Shown here in pieces: positions 33,204-44,750 of a DNA stretch of 64,000 nucleotides. The notes beneath the pieces are model-generated. The model was not told the DNA's origin, did no database searches, and was given only the letters and a program-made list of their open reading frames with translations. Within the stretch, counting starts at the first letter, position 1. Each line of letters opens with the position of its first letter. The position numbers were made by a program, and so were the translations under genes. Source of the stretch: Adiantum capillus-veneris (taxonomy: Eukaryota > Streptophyta > Polypodiopsida > Polypodiales > Pteridaceae); NCBI GenBank assembly GCA_014529385.2, contig CM043944.1, positions 70,883,895-70,947,894 on the forward strand, read 5' to 3'.

Positions 33204-35769
33204 ATGTCACATCATGAAACAAATTTGATAACATGCAATCTTTGCATGAATAAGAATATAGCATGCAAATATTAATAGGCATGCTAATGAGCAACTGCAC
33301 AACAATAGTGAATTTTGACTCCATATGAAATTGCTTATGGAGCATGTGTGAAGCGTGAACAAGGAATCTTGTCTACATAACCGAGGAGCAAGAACAAGGG
33401 TTTAACATTGAAAGATTTTCAAAAATCAAATTTAAGGAAAAAACTGTAAACAATTTTCCTAATTAAGTAGGATTAAATGGGATAATTGTTTTAAGTGTAA
33501 GCAATCAAAAGTGTTTCTTTCTTTCCATCTCGTCTATAGAGTATTGGTAGTAGGATCCAATGTTGTCTTTCCACCATGGTGCTGATACCAATGTGAGAGC
33601 ACTAGATAATACTAATGTGAGAGCACTAGCTAGGCCACCTCCATAACCATGCTTTTTGGAGTGGCTCCCTTGAACCCTTGTTCTAGAACCCATACACATT
33701 CATGTATTCAAGGAACCTTTAGATCTTTTTAGCAAAAGCAACCAAAAATGAATTTTGAGGCCTCTATCTAAAACTTATAGAGCCAAAACCCCACACAACT
33801 TTAAAATTTAGTCCCACTTGGAGTCTTCCAATTTGAATCTATGGAGAAAAACACCCGATTTTTTGCATTCATAAATCTCACATTCATCAAGATTATGGAC
33901 AAATCTCAGAAGAGCCTCTTACACTAGAATAAATCCATTGACTTTTGAATTGCTAGAAGATGAAAGAAAACATTGCTTGTACTAGTGAACATTACATTTC
34001 TTTATCACGAATAGACGAGTTACATGTCATGATTCTTCAAACAAAATGTCAACTTGCTGGTTTAAGGTCACTATGTTAATTCCAACTATGGGAGGGCATT
34101 AATAGTCAACATATTAATTTTTTCCCAATGTATCATTCAATGTGCAAAACAAATAATGTAATAATGTGTGCCTCTTTTAGAAATGTCTACTTGATGTCTC
34201 AACAAATTTTGTCACAATTGTCTTTTAGCATCTTCCAACTTCACCGCAAGGCACATGGGGTGGGGGATAAGCAGGCAACATTGCCAACTTAATTGCACAA
34301 TTAAGACACAGATTCGATGAAAAAGATGTTGAACACTAAGATTATTTTAAGCAAAGAATAGAAGAGAGAGAAGAGTTGTCATAGCTCTGAGGCAACTCCT
34401 CTAATGCAATAGCCGATCAAAAAATTCACTTTTGATCAAGCTTGTGAGAAAAATCAAAGGGGAATAGACCATGTAGGATTTTTGGTCAGTTTAATATATG
34501 CCACTTTGCCTTCAAAAGCTCAAGGGTTTTTAATGATGTCAGTAAAGCCATCAAAATAACTTTGCACAATGGTAATGCAAGGTCCAACATGTTATGATTC
34601 TCTTTTTTAGGCTGGGTCAAAACGAATTGCCTACAATCAATATATTACCATTTCCACATTGTAGAGGATGCTAGTGAGATCATCAAGGTGGGTAGACTTG
34701 GTTTGTCTGTGCTTCTTCAATAGTCCTTTGAGAATAGATGATTGACTGCTATAATTAATGACCTTTCTATGGATATTGGCAATTGAGATTGTAGAAAGTG
34801 ATACCTTTTTATACAAGGTGGCAAGCATTGCCCTTTGTGCATGTGATCTGGCCCTTTGTGCATGTGAGCTAGCCGTTTCCTTATGAAAGACATTGAACTT
34901 GTGGGTCATGAGACCAAATCCCAAGAATAAGGATGTTGCAACATACATCTTTCTTTAAAACAATACATATTTACGGCCAATCTCACAACCCAACTTTATA
35001 TCCATCCTATTCTATTCAAACAAAGACAAATACACACACAATCTACATGTGTTTTACAACACACCTCATGCACCTTCAACTCTCCTTGCACGAGACACAA
35101 GGTCTAAATCCTGTAGTAAGACTATACAAATACCATGCGATCCTAAGTTAACTGCGGGCCACCACACATCTCAAACCATGACTTATTGTAAAGATTTGCA
35201 TTGGAACTAGTAAAGCATATGAACCACAAAACAATGGGTACAAAGTTTGGAAGAGCTTGGGATAGCTATTGCATTTGGATGCCTAACACAGTCTTGTGTA
35301 GAGAGAGGAGTACAAGAGAGAGGTGGAAGAGTATGAGTGAGGAAGCTCCAAATAGTCCCTGTTCGCATAGAGATCAAAAGAGTCCTATACACGAAGGCAA
35401 TTTTTTCTAGGGTATGTAGATGCCCTCATCCCACTTTTCTTTGATCAAGCCATCCTTTCAAAAAGGTGTACCTTACTATTCCTAGAAAGCGAATGAATTT
35501 ACTTGACACAACCAATTGGTTTTTCATTAGATTGATGCAAGTTGTCACCCATGGAATTTTCTTCAAGCAACTAATTGGGATAATAGCCTACATGAAAGAT
35601 TAATTGACCAAGTTGCCTTATAGGAAATAATGATACTACAAAATTGCTAATCTCCCACAAGCTATAATACCCATGTTGTGGCAGCCCAGGGTGGGGTGGA
35701 GGGGTGGGTTAGTGAAGCATTCATGACAACATTACCAACTCAGCCACACAAAGTAATATACAAGGGCTC
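33204..35769. other. Intergenic DNA with a possible LTR remnant
   Basis: No gene is recognised. At 33581-33590 the minus strand reads TGGTATCAGC, like the start of an initiator-tRNA primer site, beside TGTGAGAGCAC at 33592. This could be the edge of a minus-strand LTR, but no partner or second edge was found. A 24 bp unit ('AATGTGAGAGCACTAG') is repeated there. A 20 bp unit is duplicated near 34840-34880. Confidence 0.35.
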
Positions 35770-35998
35770 AAGAACCAATGTAAGAAAAAGGTGATGAATT
35801 TGAAATCACACTAATTGATGATTACAAGAGAAAAGGGATTTTATGGCTTTTTGGTAGAGATTTGCAAGCATCTACTAATAAAATTGTAAAACCAATGTAA
35901 AAAAAAGGTGACAAGTTCTAAATTACACTAAGCAAAGATTTCAAGAGAGAAGGGATTTTATGGCCTTTTGGTAGAGATTTGCAAGCATCTACTAATCA
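35770..35998. repeat. Tandem duplication, unit about 118 bp, two copies
   Basis: Two adjacent copies begin AACCAATGTAA and end with 'TTTGCAAGCATCTACTAAT'. The right half of the unit is nearly identical between the copies, while the middle has drifted. No coding role is seen. Confidence 0.8.
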
Positions 35999-36406
35999 AA
36001 GGATAGAACATGCATCTAGAGAAAAGGAGAGAGTTGTGAGAGTAGATAAGATTCTATTCCTACAATCATCATTCCTCATGGCCCTTTGACTTTGGCCCCA
36101 TAATTCTTGGCCTTCACTACTTGGTCTATATCTAAAAGACATGAACTGTCATAAAATAATGACCAAAGTGATATTGGATTTTACAAGAGGTTGTCTATAG
36201 ATGGAGTAAGCCAACTGACCTACTTTGAAGGTTCAAAACTTGGCAACAACCATCTCATGTGTTCTTGCCCAACTTTCAACTATGTGATAGCTATAAACAA
36301 GTGACTTTTCTATGTTGGGTTCTCAACATATAAACAATCAAATCAACATTGCAACCATTAATAATAACAAAAGAATTTATTTCACACACACAATACAAAC
36401 CTGCAT

Positions 36407-36407
<1 letters not shown>

Positions 36408-36491
<84 letters not shown>
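36408..36491. repeat. (CT)n(CA)n microsatellite
   Basis: About 23 CT units are followed by about 17 CA units. To its right, a 38 bp unit ('GGTGTAGAAT.TGTA..TGGGCTT') is duplicated at about 36496 and 36549, followed by short (GT)n and (GA)n tracts up to the TRIM element. Confidence 0.9.
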
Positions 36492-36610
36492 GCATGGTGT
36501 AGAATTTGTAGGTGGGCTTAATTTTGTGCAAGTAGAAGAGGAGTCACGGTGTAGAATCTGTATATGGGCTTCACTTTGTGTATGTGTGTGTGTGTGTGTG
36601 TGAGAGAGTG

Positions 36611-36644
<34 letters not shown>

Positions 36645-36647
36645 AAT

Positions 36648-37212
36648 TGTTGGGGTAAAGGCACGTGTGCCTTGCCTGGCCACCCAGGTTATGGGCGCCT
36701 GCCCACTACTCACCTTAGTGGTTGTACATATATACAACAATAAGAAGTAGCTCATTTGAACCTTACACCCACACACGGTCTACTCTCTCCCTCTCCCCTT
36801 CTTGCATGCACACACCGCACCGCACCGCATCCGCGCACACGCACTCTTCAACTCGTATCAGAGCCGATGGACAACCTCGTGGTGAGCTTGCTAGCTATGG
36901 TGGAACTTGGAGCTCGAACTTGAGCTTGGCGACAGAGCACATAGCGATACGGTTGCATGTAGATCTACTGAGCGAGCTAGTGGGTGTAGGTTGAGAGACT
37001 CTCACCTATTTTCTTGTACATACTAGTAGTTTAGCTAGTAGGACCCGCCTATCAGCACATTCGCCTTTAAGTGAGAGATTGTTGGGATAAAGGCGTATGT
37101 GCCTTGCTCAACAACCCAGGTTATGGGCGCCTGCCCACTACTCACCTATTGGTTGTACATATATACAACAATAAGGAGTAACTCATTTGAGCCCTACTCC
37201 ACCCGCACACGG

Positions 37213-37302
<90 letters not shown>

Positions 37303-37343
37303 GCACCGCACCGACCATATCCACATCGGACACGCACTCTTCA
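36648..37343 (+). mobile_element. TRIM (miniature LTR retrotransposon)
   Basis: This 696 bp element has two LTRs, at 36648-36850 and 37080-37343, both starting TGTTGGG.TAAAGGC and ending CACGCACTCTTCA. Between them are only 229 bp. The inner part starts with a primer site (GTATCAGAGCC, near 36854) and ends with a purine tract (AAGTGAGAGAT, 37069-37079). The flanks TAAAT (36643-36647) and TAAAC (37344-37348) fit a 5 bp target duplication with one change. The element has no coding capacity and must use proteins of another copia element. The 3' LTR is longer because of a (CT)n(CA)n expansion. The LTR start and purine tract resemble those of the copia relic at 29.3 kb. Confidence 0.85.
37215..37301. 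repeat. (CT)n(CA)n microsatellite inside the TRIM 3' LTR
   Basis: About 22 CT units run directly into about 21 CA units. The matching place in the 5' LTR (about 36780-36815) has only a short CT-rich stretch, so the tract has expanded since insertion. Confidence 0.9.
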
Positions 37344-38329
37344 TAAACAACTTCAACAATCGATCTGTATGAAGCAAAATAATGTGTCACCCAATAGGGG
37401 GTTGCATGTGTTTGGACACTAACAAAAAGTGCATATCAAATAATGCCAAAAACATTTTGATTTTCTATTTCTATGTGCTCTAATCTTAAAGAAGAATCCT
37501 CTCCTCTTAAGTCACACCTTTTTCACAAGTTACATCCCCATTGAGAAAATATGAGCGCTGAAGAGAGACCATTATAAAGATTCCCAATTTTAAGCAACCT
37601 TTGTGGCTTCACGTAACAAAATCAATCATTTCAATTTACCTTCATAGGCTTTTCTATAACCCATCTATGCTTTTTCTAATGGTTGCATAGAGTGATCATT
37701 AGGGGGATCCCCTACTCTTTAGCTTTTGAGAGTAGTGGACTATCTACACTACAATACCACCTCTCCAACATATACTAAAAACTAAATTTCACATCCATCT
37801 TTTTAGATTAACATTTTTGTGGTCAATTTCAACCTAATCTGCCTCCTTTTTTAAAGTTATATTTCATACATATCAAGAGAGCAAAAGCGCATGTTCTAGC
37901 TCTCTAAATCGGGATGGAACAGCACATTAAAGCTCCACTCAACAAGTCCTTATGAAATCCATCCTTGCACATTGTCTATTAGAGCTCTTGTCATGGGTGC
38001 ATCTCTTTGAATAGCGCTACTCTAAGGCACCATTCCCATAGAATTTCCTAGCCTCTAGGCTCTTAGTTGTAGAACTTGTGTCTTGACATTACTACCCCTT
38101 GAAGAAGATTTTTTGTCCTCAAAACACGTGGGAAATCTCTTCCAAGAGTACTAATGTTTTTCCAAGTGAAAACTTCCTCAATTCTATGCTTCTAGTTGAT
38201 TAGGGGTAGAATGACTCCTTTCGGAGAAGAAACATGCGGTTCTTTAAAATTACAATATAATATTCCCCTTTTTTCTATGTAATCTCGTAAATTTTTCATG
38301 AAATAAATACCCCTTATTTTGAACATGTG
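37344..38329. other. Intergenic, possibly LTR of the copia relic to the right
   Basis: No gene is seen. On the minus strand TGTTGAGTGTACC starts at plus 38341, directly after the copia RNase H relic and a short purine tract, so part of this stretch may be its 3' LTR. The far edge of such an LTR was not found. Confidence 0.35.
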
Positions 38330-38770
38330 GTACACTCAACATTTTTTAAGGTGCACCTCTTGAGGCATACTTACAAGGCATGTCAAGTCCGTGACTCTAA
38401 AATGTTCATAAGCAATAAATAGTTTGCAATCTTCTTCGAAGGTAGACCTTTGGATAGAAACATTATCATCTATACGAATCTTTTCAAGCTCAGTGCACTT
38501 TGCCTTTAACCACCTCATGAATGAAGTAATGTTTCATATGACTGTCCTTAATCTTCACATGAAACACTAGATTATGTGTTAGTTGGAAGGTAGTTTGCCC
38601 ATCACAATGCAAAGCTCAAACTTTTTAATTAGTACCCAAATCTTCCACTTGATAAGGAAGCCAAATTTCTTCCTTGATTGCATTTGATACAACAATATAC
38701 TCAGATTTTATGATAGATTGAGGCGCGCAATCTTGCAAACAAGATTGCTATAAAATTACACCACCAAAGA
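38330..38770 (-). pseudogene. pol: Copia RNase H relic
   Basis: On the minus strand, near 38710-38640, the translation reads 'SEYIVVSNAIKEEIWL', the copia RNase H motif that normally reads 'AEYMA.S.A.KEA.WL'. It is followed by 'HCDGQTTFQL' and 'NLVFHVKIK', matching 'CDSQS...L..NPVFH.KTK', and by 'HYFIHEVVKGK'. Stops and frameshifts occur between these pieces. Upstream pol domains are not recognisable in 38.8-40 kb. Confidence 0.75.
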
Positions 38771-39015
38771 ATGTAAATCGATAGCTTGATGTACGTTCTA
38801 TTGTCACCACTCCCTTAATAAGTTGCCGGCAATGTCCCAATTTCCTATTTCTTCCCATTAATTTTGATTATGAAAAAGCAAGGAGAGGAATAAAGTTCTT
38901 CAAAATCAGCTTAAGAAAGTAGCATTATGCAAAAAATGAAGGCAAAATCACCACTTCCATAAGATCAAGTATAGAGAATCCTCTTGTGATTCTAGCATGT
39001 CAATATACTTGGAAA

Positions 39016-39069
<54 letters not shown>

Positions 39070-40687
39070 AACTGAGCACATGTGTAAGCACAATAGCATA
39101 AAGGTTTGCCAATGTGTCGCCTATCATGATAATGCAATACTTACTAGGAAACATCGAATCCCAAATCTTAGGAAAGCTTTCATATATGGCTCTATCATTT
39201 GTGTGCAAACAAAGATGCCAAATGTATCTTGAGCATGACATAAAAATGATGAGTAAGTAGATCGTCTCGTCTATGTGTTACCAAAGGTACCATGTATCAT
39301 AGTGACAATAAAAAGAGTGAAATGTCGATGCCTCTCCAAAATCTTGATTCAAGAAGATCTAGCACGTCTTAGGTTGGGCTGATCCTCACAAGGGGTCTGA
39401 AGGTAATCTTTGTCTTTGAATGTGCGGTGTTGCCTGTTGCTACCTCTCTTTATAATCCCTCCTCATCATCATACCATCTACTGAGGTATAGCACCACTGA
39501 CATATCTCTTGCACCACATCATCTAATGTGAGGCTTAGTTCAACTAACATACATCATGGACCACAAGAGTGGAAAAGGCTCTGGTTGTAACTCTAGCTGC
39601 TGCTCTAGATACACAGAGGGTTTGTAAGCTCGTGTGTGGCCATCCTTGAAATTGGTATTCAGGATAAGAATGTCTATGTGGTTATGCATGGGCTATGCCG
39701 AGAAGCACCAACCTAATGTGATATATATATGCATCAGCTTCAATACATCTCAAACAAATGGAGAGCTCTCAAATATTTTGGATAAGAGCAAGTGGGGCAA
39801 GTACATATTCTTGTATGGTGACCCCATGCTAATGTGGGTAACCAAAGGCCATCTAGCTATGCCATGAGTATGGCTAAACAGTATGTAGCATGATCAACCT
39901 ATGTGCATCACTTTTATTCCTCTCTTGATGTCGAGATCTCTACATGTTCATAATAACAAATATGTTGATACATGAAACATGCAATATGACAAGGAGTTGT
40001 CCTTACAATTAAGTCACTAACTTACTGGTTATTTCCCACTTGTAATGCACCTCTTTGAAGGAAATAGCAAGAAAACAAGTTCGACATTAAATAGTTGCCT
40101 TGAGGCGCTAATCAACAAGCCTTATCCAACAGTTCACAATTGCTCCCAAGAATTCCATGGTTCACTAAGGCCTTACATAGGCCAAAAACAACTTAAATAG
40201 CAAATATTTTGCGAATTTTCCGAGCAAATTGTACAATGCTCATTATTAGATACTAAGGTAACATTACCTGATATATAGCTTGAAAATTTGAAGGAGAAAG
40301 GCATCCAAACTACCATTTTTGTGGGAGCCTTGGATGTGTTTGCAAAAAACTAAGTAACTGCAACCCTTGAATGCTCCTAGATCAAACTAAAGCTTTATAG
40401 CAGAACACTCCAAAAGTACCTTCCATTTTTTGTGTGGGTAGGCAGCACTTTCCAATGTTGGAAAGACTAATGCTTGTGGATTTGCAATGTTAGTCCCCAT
40501 AGCCACCAGCCCTTTGTCAGTTGGAGGTGACCAACCCACTACCAAATCCAAAGCTTAGCAATCCAAAAATTTGCTCGGTGACAAAACTATAGGAATTTAC
40601 CTGCCAAAATACACTCAATAACTTCAAAAATATGCAGAGATGGCCACTCTAAACTAGGTTGCAAATCTTGATTTGAGCAACTAGGTT

Positions 40688-40749
<62 letters not shown>

Positions 40750-41442
40750 GTTCAGTCTAAAATAAAGATTATAAAAGCTCGAGCTGTCATGTGGATGCCG
40801 CATGGATAGCTTAGACGAGCTTTGTTGCAAAAATTGCTCTTATGCTTCCCATGCAATAAAAATCATTCTATCTACAACTGACTAGAAAGGTTCCTATTCG
40901 GACCGGTTATTCTTCGTTCAACTAAAGAAAGGGCACTAGTTGAGCAGTACCAAAGCTTTCCCTTTAGCCCTCAATATCTTGTCAGGACCCAGTATACACC
41001 CTTGTTCAAGATGAGCAAACATCTTCTCAAACAAACCCATATGCTTACATGTCATAGGTTCAACAATGCCAACATGAGACACGGCTAAATTTACACTCAT
41101 TTTACAATGCAAGTTATTCATCAGTGCCTTCCTTTCTTCTATCGTACGATTGTAAATGCTTTCATGCCTTGCCCACGCCCATTTTTACTTAATGTGTTCT
41201 TGGTTCAAAACTTATGAGTTGAAATCCCACCTGAAACTCCTGCAAACCGTCCGTTCATATCTCTGTATAATGCAATAGTAGAATCATCTGCACCAGCCCC
41301 ATTCAAAAGCACATCAAGCTCTGACAAAAGGCTAAAATCTTTCTAAGAGATGCTTTTGCAAAGTCCATAGATTCAGAAATATTTGAGACATGTCGTACAT
41401 TGTGAGAGAGTTTGCCAGTCAAATTCACCTGCTTTGCATCAA
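38771..41442. other. Intergenic DNA downstream of the NTH1-like gene
   Basis: It contains (CT)n at 39020-39066 and (GA)n at 40690-40748, and otherwise AT-rich DNA with no recognised gene. A frame open on the minus strand at about 40936-41170 encodes a helical-looking segment of unknown origin; since it lies just after the NTH1 stop, it may simply be 3' untranslated or unrelated sequence. Confidence 0.4.
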
Positions 41443-41556
41443 TCATTTCAATTTACTTCTCTTCTTGGATGCTTCTTTGCTGGCATCCTGAAAAGCACTT
41501 GGGCACATACCGTTTACTTGACATCTTTCACATTGTGGAGCTATGGGTTTGCACAC
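41443..41556 (-). CDS. NTH1: NTH1-like DNA glycosylase, last exon (Fe-S cluster)
   Basis: This exon codes for the 37-residue C-terminus of an endonuclease III type glycosylase. It holds the four Cys of the Fe4S4 loop with the spacing C-X6-C-X2-C-X5-C ('VCKPIAPQCERCQVNGMC'), then 'PSAF' and a Lys/Ser-rich tail before TGA at 41443-41445. Plant NTH1 proteins end the same way (CPSAF plus a basic tail, from memory). On the minus strand it is preceded by a pyrimidine stretch and TGCAG, a good 3' splice site. Phase 0 joins it to the exon ending at 42774, directly after 'GFGQQ', where human NTHL1 has 'GFGQQTC'. The intron between them is 1217 bp. Confidence 0.85.
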   Translation of the reverse strand: MCKPIAPQCERCQVNGMCPSAFQDASKEASKKRSKLK

Positions 41557-42773
41557 CTGCATTAAACAGGGGTCAACAAACCTGATAATTGCTCATTGCT
41601 TTTAAAGCGTAAATCATACAGAAATGAACTTTTTGTCGAGTTTTGAAAATGAGGCCATAAATTTTTTACTATGAACAGCCAACCTTTTCATAACTCAATA
41701 GGAAGAAATAAAGCTAGTTTTTAGTTTTCCTCGTAACAGTCTCATTTTGTCAATCAAACTGAGCTTGCACTTTTGAACTCAGCTTGATTATTTTCACTAT
41801 TCCCACAAACAAAACCCCTACATTATCGATATCTCGCCAGGACACTAGCAGCACCATGCGGACACAAATGCATGTGCTTATGACAACTCTACAGCTCTAC
41901 ACCTTTGACAAGGCGATACATACCAGGCATTTGAGACGCTTTTATACAGGCTAGCCAGGGTAGGTTTATTAAGATCTAGAATGCACTCAACTCTTCGAGC
42001 ACTTAATTTAGGTTGTCCTTCCCATCGGCTCCTCTAGAGCAGATATTACTTGCCTCCTCAAGGTGTTAATCTAGCAGGAGAGCATCACAGAGTCTTTCTC
42101 AGGCAGTGGGCTCACGCTTAAGTTTTCTTTGGTGGCACCTCACATGGCACTACGCACCTCCCGGGTGGTGTATCATACATCCCTCATTATATGCCACCGT
42201 GATGTTCAGATAGCTCTTGCAAACAATCATTGTGCAGCTTACAGAACTGGGCCATTGTCAATGCTATATAATATTCTTCCACAGATGACAGAGCGAACAA
42301 AGTCTTTGCCGACACAAATGTCTCCTCTGTTCACTCGGCTTGAGAATTTCCTAAACAGAGGAGCCCAGTATGGACCATGACAAATGATCTCTTTCAAAGG
42401 TACTTAATGACCAGATCATTGTACCCTCTTGAGTTTTGACCATCAAGATGCCACAGGCTAGACACTCATATAAGACAACCCTGTATCAGGCTTCACCATT
42501 AGCTATATATCTGAGTGAGATCACAATATTGAACCATATGATAGCAATCTTGGTCTATTTTTCCAAACATTTGTCTAAAAGAGGTGTCTTAAACAGCACA
42601 GGGTATGTAGAATACTCTCCTCAACTTACAAAAGGTTAGCTGTGTATCATCCTCGAAAGCATAAGAATCTGCGGTTCCCCTATACACCCCCAATTCTCAG
42701 AATTTAACTTAGGTGCCCAAATACATGCATGTGAGTCCATTAGCTTAATTTTTTTCTTGAAAGTTAACTTTAC

Positions 42774-42942
42774 CTGCTGACCAAAACCCACAAATAGAAA
42801 ACTTATGTCGGGCCACAAACTTCGAGGGAGCCAAGTTTCAAGGGACTGTCTCACTTGATTTGGATCTGAACCATCTGGCGCCCATCCCAATCTACAGCAT
42901 ACTCTCCTGACATTCGTATCAACAATAAAGCCTTCTTCACCT
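42774..42942 (-). CDS. NTH1: NTH1-like DNA glycosylase, catalytic exon
   Basis: This exon encodes the end of the helix-hairpin-helix GPD domain: 'FIVDTNVRRVCCRLGWAP' with the catalytic Asp (family motif VDTHV.R), and 'LETWLPRSLWPDISFLFVGFGQQ', closely matching eukaryotic NTH1 ('WLP...W..I...LVGFGQ'). It ends in CAG followed by GTAAAG, a standard donor; the acceptor is TTTACTCAG with a pyrimidine tract, though a site two bases away is possible. The enzyme excises oxidised pyrimidines and cleaves abasic sites; in Arabidopsis NTH1 acts in chloroplast nucleoids. The exon with the catalytic Lys and the HhH 'PGVG' motif is not visible upstream within the window. The His of VDTHV is Asn here. The gene is either split by a very long intron or truncated. 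Confidence 0.85.
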
Positions 42943-43876
42943 CTGAGTAAACGAAGGAAAAGGTGTTAGTATTTTCAAACCATCATAAGTAATTCCCTTT
43001 GTGATAAGCATAAAATACTAAGAGGATTAATAAGGAGCAGAAAGAAAGAAAGGAAAAAGTATAGGAAAGTCTATATATGGTCCACGAGACCCAAAACTAG
43101 TATAGTGCTGTGCATGTCTCGTCATGACCTAGAACAAAAGTAGGTGGGAACATAGAATCATGGTAACCTTAGGAAATCGTGGACATTGTCCTCAAAGCGC
43201 TAGACATGGAAAAAAAGGGGGTAAGAAGGGATGGGAGGGGGGGTGTTCTTTTTTTCTCTCTTAATGGTGCTATGGCTCTCTTCAATGTACTCCTCTCAAT
43301 GGGTACTTGTGATACTGTATGAAAGAGGAATTGTAGAAGTTCTCATCTATCTTCAAATAGGAGGTCATGCCACATGGACATGGTCTTGGGGAGTATGAGC
43401 ATCTTGCAAAACATAACGCCATGGCTCTCTCCAAACATACCCTCTTGAGTGTGGCTTATGATAACCCTCTGGCCAAACAACTCAAGATGACGCATTTCAA
43501 AAATGCTCTACAAATCGCCACGTTGAGCAAAATGCTTCCAAAGGAAAATGTAAATGCTCTACAAATCGCCACGTTGAGCAAAATGCTTCAAAGGAAAATG
43601 TTACCTATCAACTTAAGAAATATACTTTGTAAATTATTGAAGGCCTAGAAGTACATCACACCCGTTCATTTATTGACCACTACATGAGTATTAATTACAT
43701 CATACTTTAATTCTACATCAAACAAGAAAACTCGCACACCATTCACATAACCAAAGCACTTAAACAAAATCCCCTTCCTCTAACACATGTCCCTCTACAA
43801 CATTGACTTGAGTATTAGGCTCACTAGTCACTCCTATGCTAGAGCTAACCTTTGGAAAGTCCATGTGCCCCAATAC
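42943..43876. other. Upstream intron or flank of the NTH1 exon
   Basis: No further glycosylase exon is seen. A 52 bp unit ('AAATGCTCTACAAATCGCCACG...') is duplicated in tandem at about 43501-43602. The LINE at 43.9 kb starts right after this stretch. Confidence 0.45.
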
Positions 43877-43959
43877 TTTTTTTTTCGAGAAAAAGATGCT
43901 TCTATTAGTTAATGAAACTGCCCATAGGGCTACAACCACCTCTACTAGAAAGGGCTACA

Positions 43960-44290
43960 ACAATCATAAGGGGAGACTCTCCCGATGAATCAGGAGATGG
44001 AAGGAGGGAAAAGCCACACAGGTGGACGGTAGTGCCATCTGAGCACACCCTGGACCATGGTGAAGAAAAGCTCAGGGCGCCAGAGTCGAAGGAATGCCTC
44101 TCTACACTCCCTCATGCGGATGGAGCTGCCCTGAAGTCTCTCGAACTGTCCCCTGAGAGTATGGATCAGCTCCAGCCAAAAATATCGAACAGTCTCCGCT
44201 GGTGGCACAAGGCGAGCCTTAAAGATGAGGAAGCAGCGGGATGTCTCGAGAGCTGCCAGGTTAGGATCTATAACACAAGTCCTCGGAAAC
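43960..44290 (-). pseudogene. LINE 3' terminal coding piece
   Basis: It starts in a sequence ('TCVIDP..AALET') that also occurs at 44752-44800 at the end of the ORF2 region, so this is the continuation of the same 3' coding part, displaced by the ORF1-derived block between. It ends about 80 bp before the poly(A) tail. No catalytic domain is present. Confidence 0.5.
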
Positions 44291-44750
44291 CACGTCGGTA
44301 GCTGGGTCAAAACCATGGCACCACTGTCGAAAGTGTGCCCAAACTGCTCGGAGGGCCAAGGGGCTCTTCGCAATGACCTTGGACGCCATCTCAGGAGTCT
44401 CAAACTCTATCTCGTAGTAGCCACTGGCCACGCCCAAGAAACTTAACTTTGAGAATCTTGCCCACCTCTGCTAAAAGGTGGGCCTGGAGGAGATCACGCA
44501 CCTCTCCTTTGCTAGGTCGGGTGTGGATGATCTTGCAGATGACGGAGGTCGCTGGAGGCGCTCCACCTTTGCGGCTAGGCTCGCTTGCTTTGTCAACGAA
44601 GAGCAAGTCGAATGGTGGGCTCTGCGGGGTCGGGCGAGGGGGCTTCTGGAGAGTCCCTCTGGGGTGGAGCATAAGCCTCCATCTGTGTCTACTGCTGTGA
44701 GTGTGGCGGATGACAAGAACCAGTCGATTTCCGAGGAGCTCCACTGGCCT
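44285..44750 (-). pseudogene. ORF1 (DUF4283) fragment embedded in the LINE 3' part
   Basis: The translation 'SVICKIIHTRPSKGEVRDLLQAHLL.EVGKI' matches ORF1 of the same LINE at 51.4-51.2 kb ('SVIYKIIGTRPSRGEVWDLLQARLL.DVGKI'). It lies inside the 3' terminal region, in the same orientation, between two copies of a sequence of about 40 bp ('TCTCGAGAGCTGC..G..AGGATCTAT.ACACAAGTCCTC', 44242-44282 and 44752-44792). It is out of place, since ORF1 should be 7 kb away at the 5' end. Confidence 0.7.

Noticed and set aside
40936-41170. Minus-strand open frame after the NTH1 stop
   Set aside because: Helical-looking but short, without homology I can name; could be 3' untranslated sequence, so not called as a gene.
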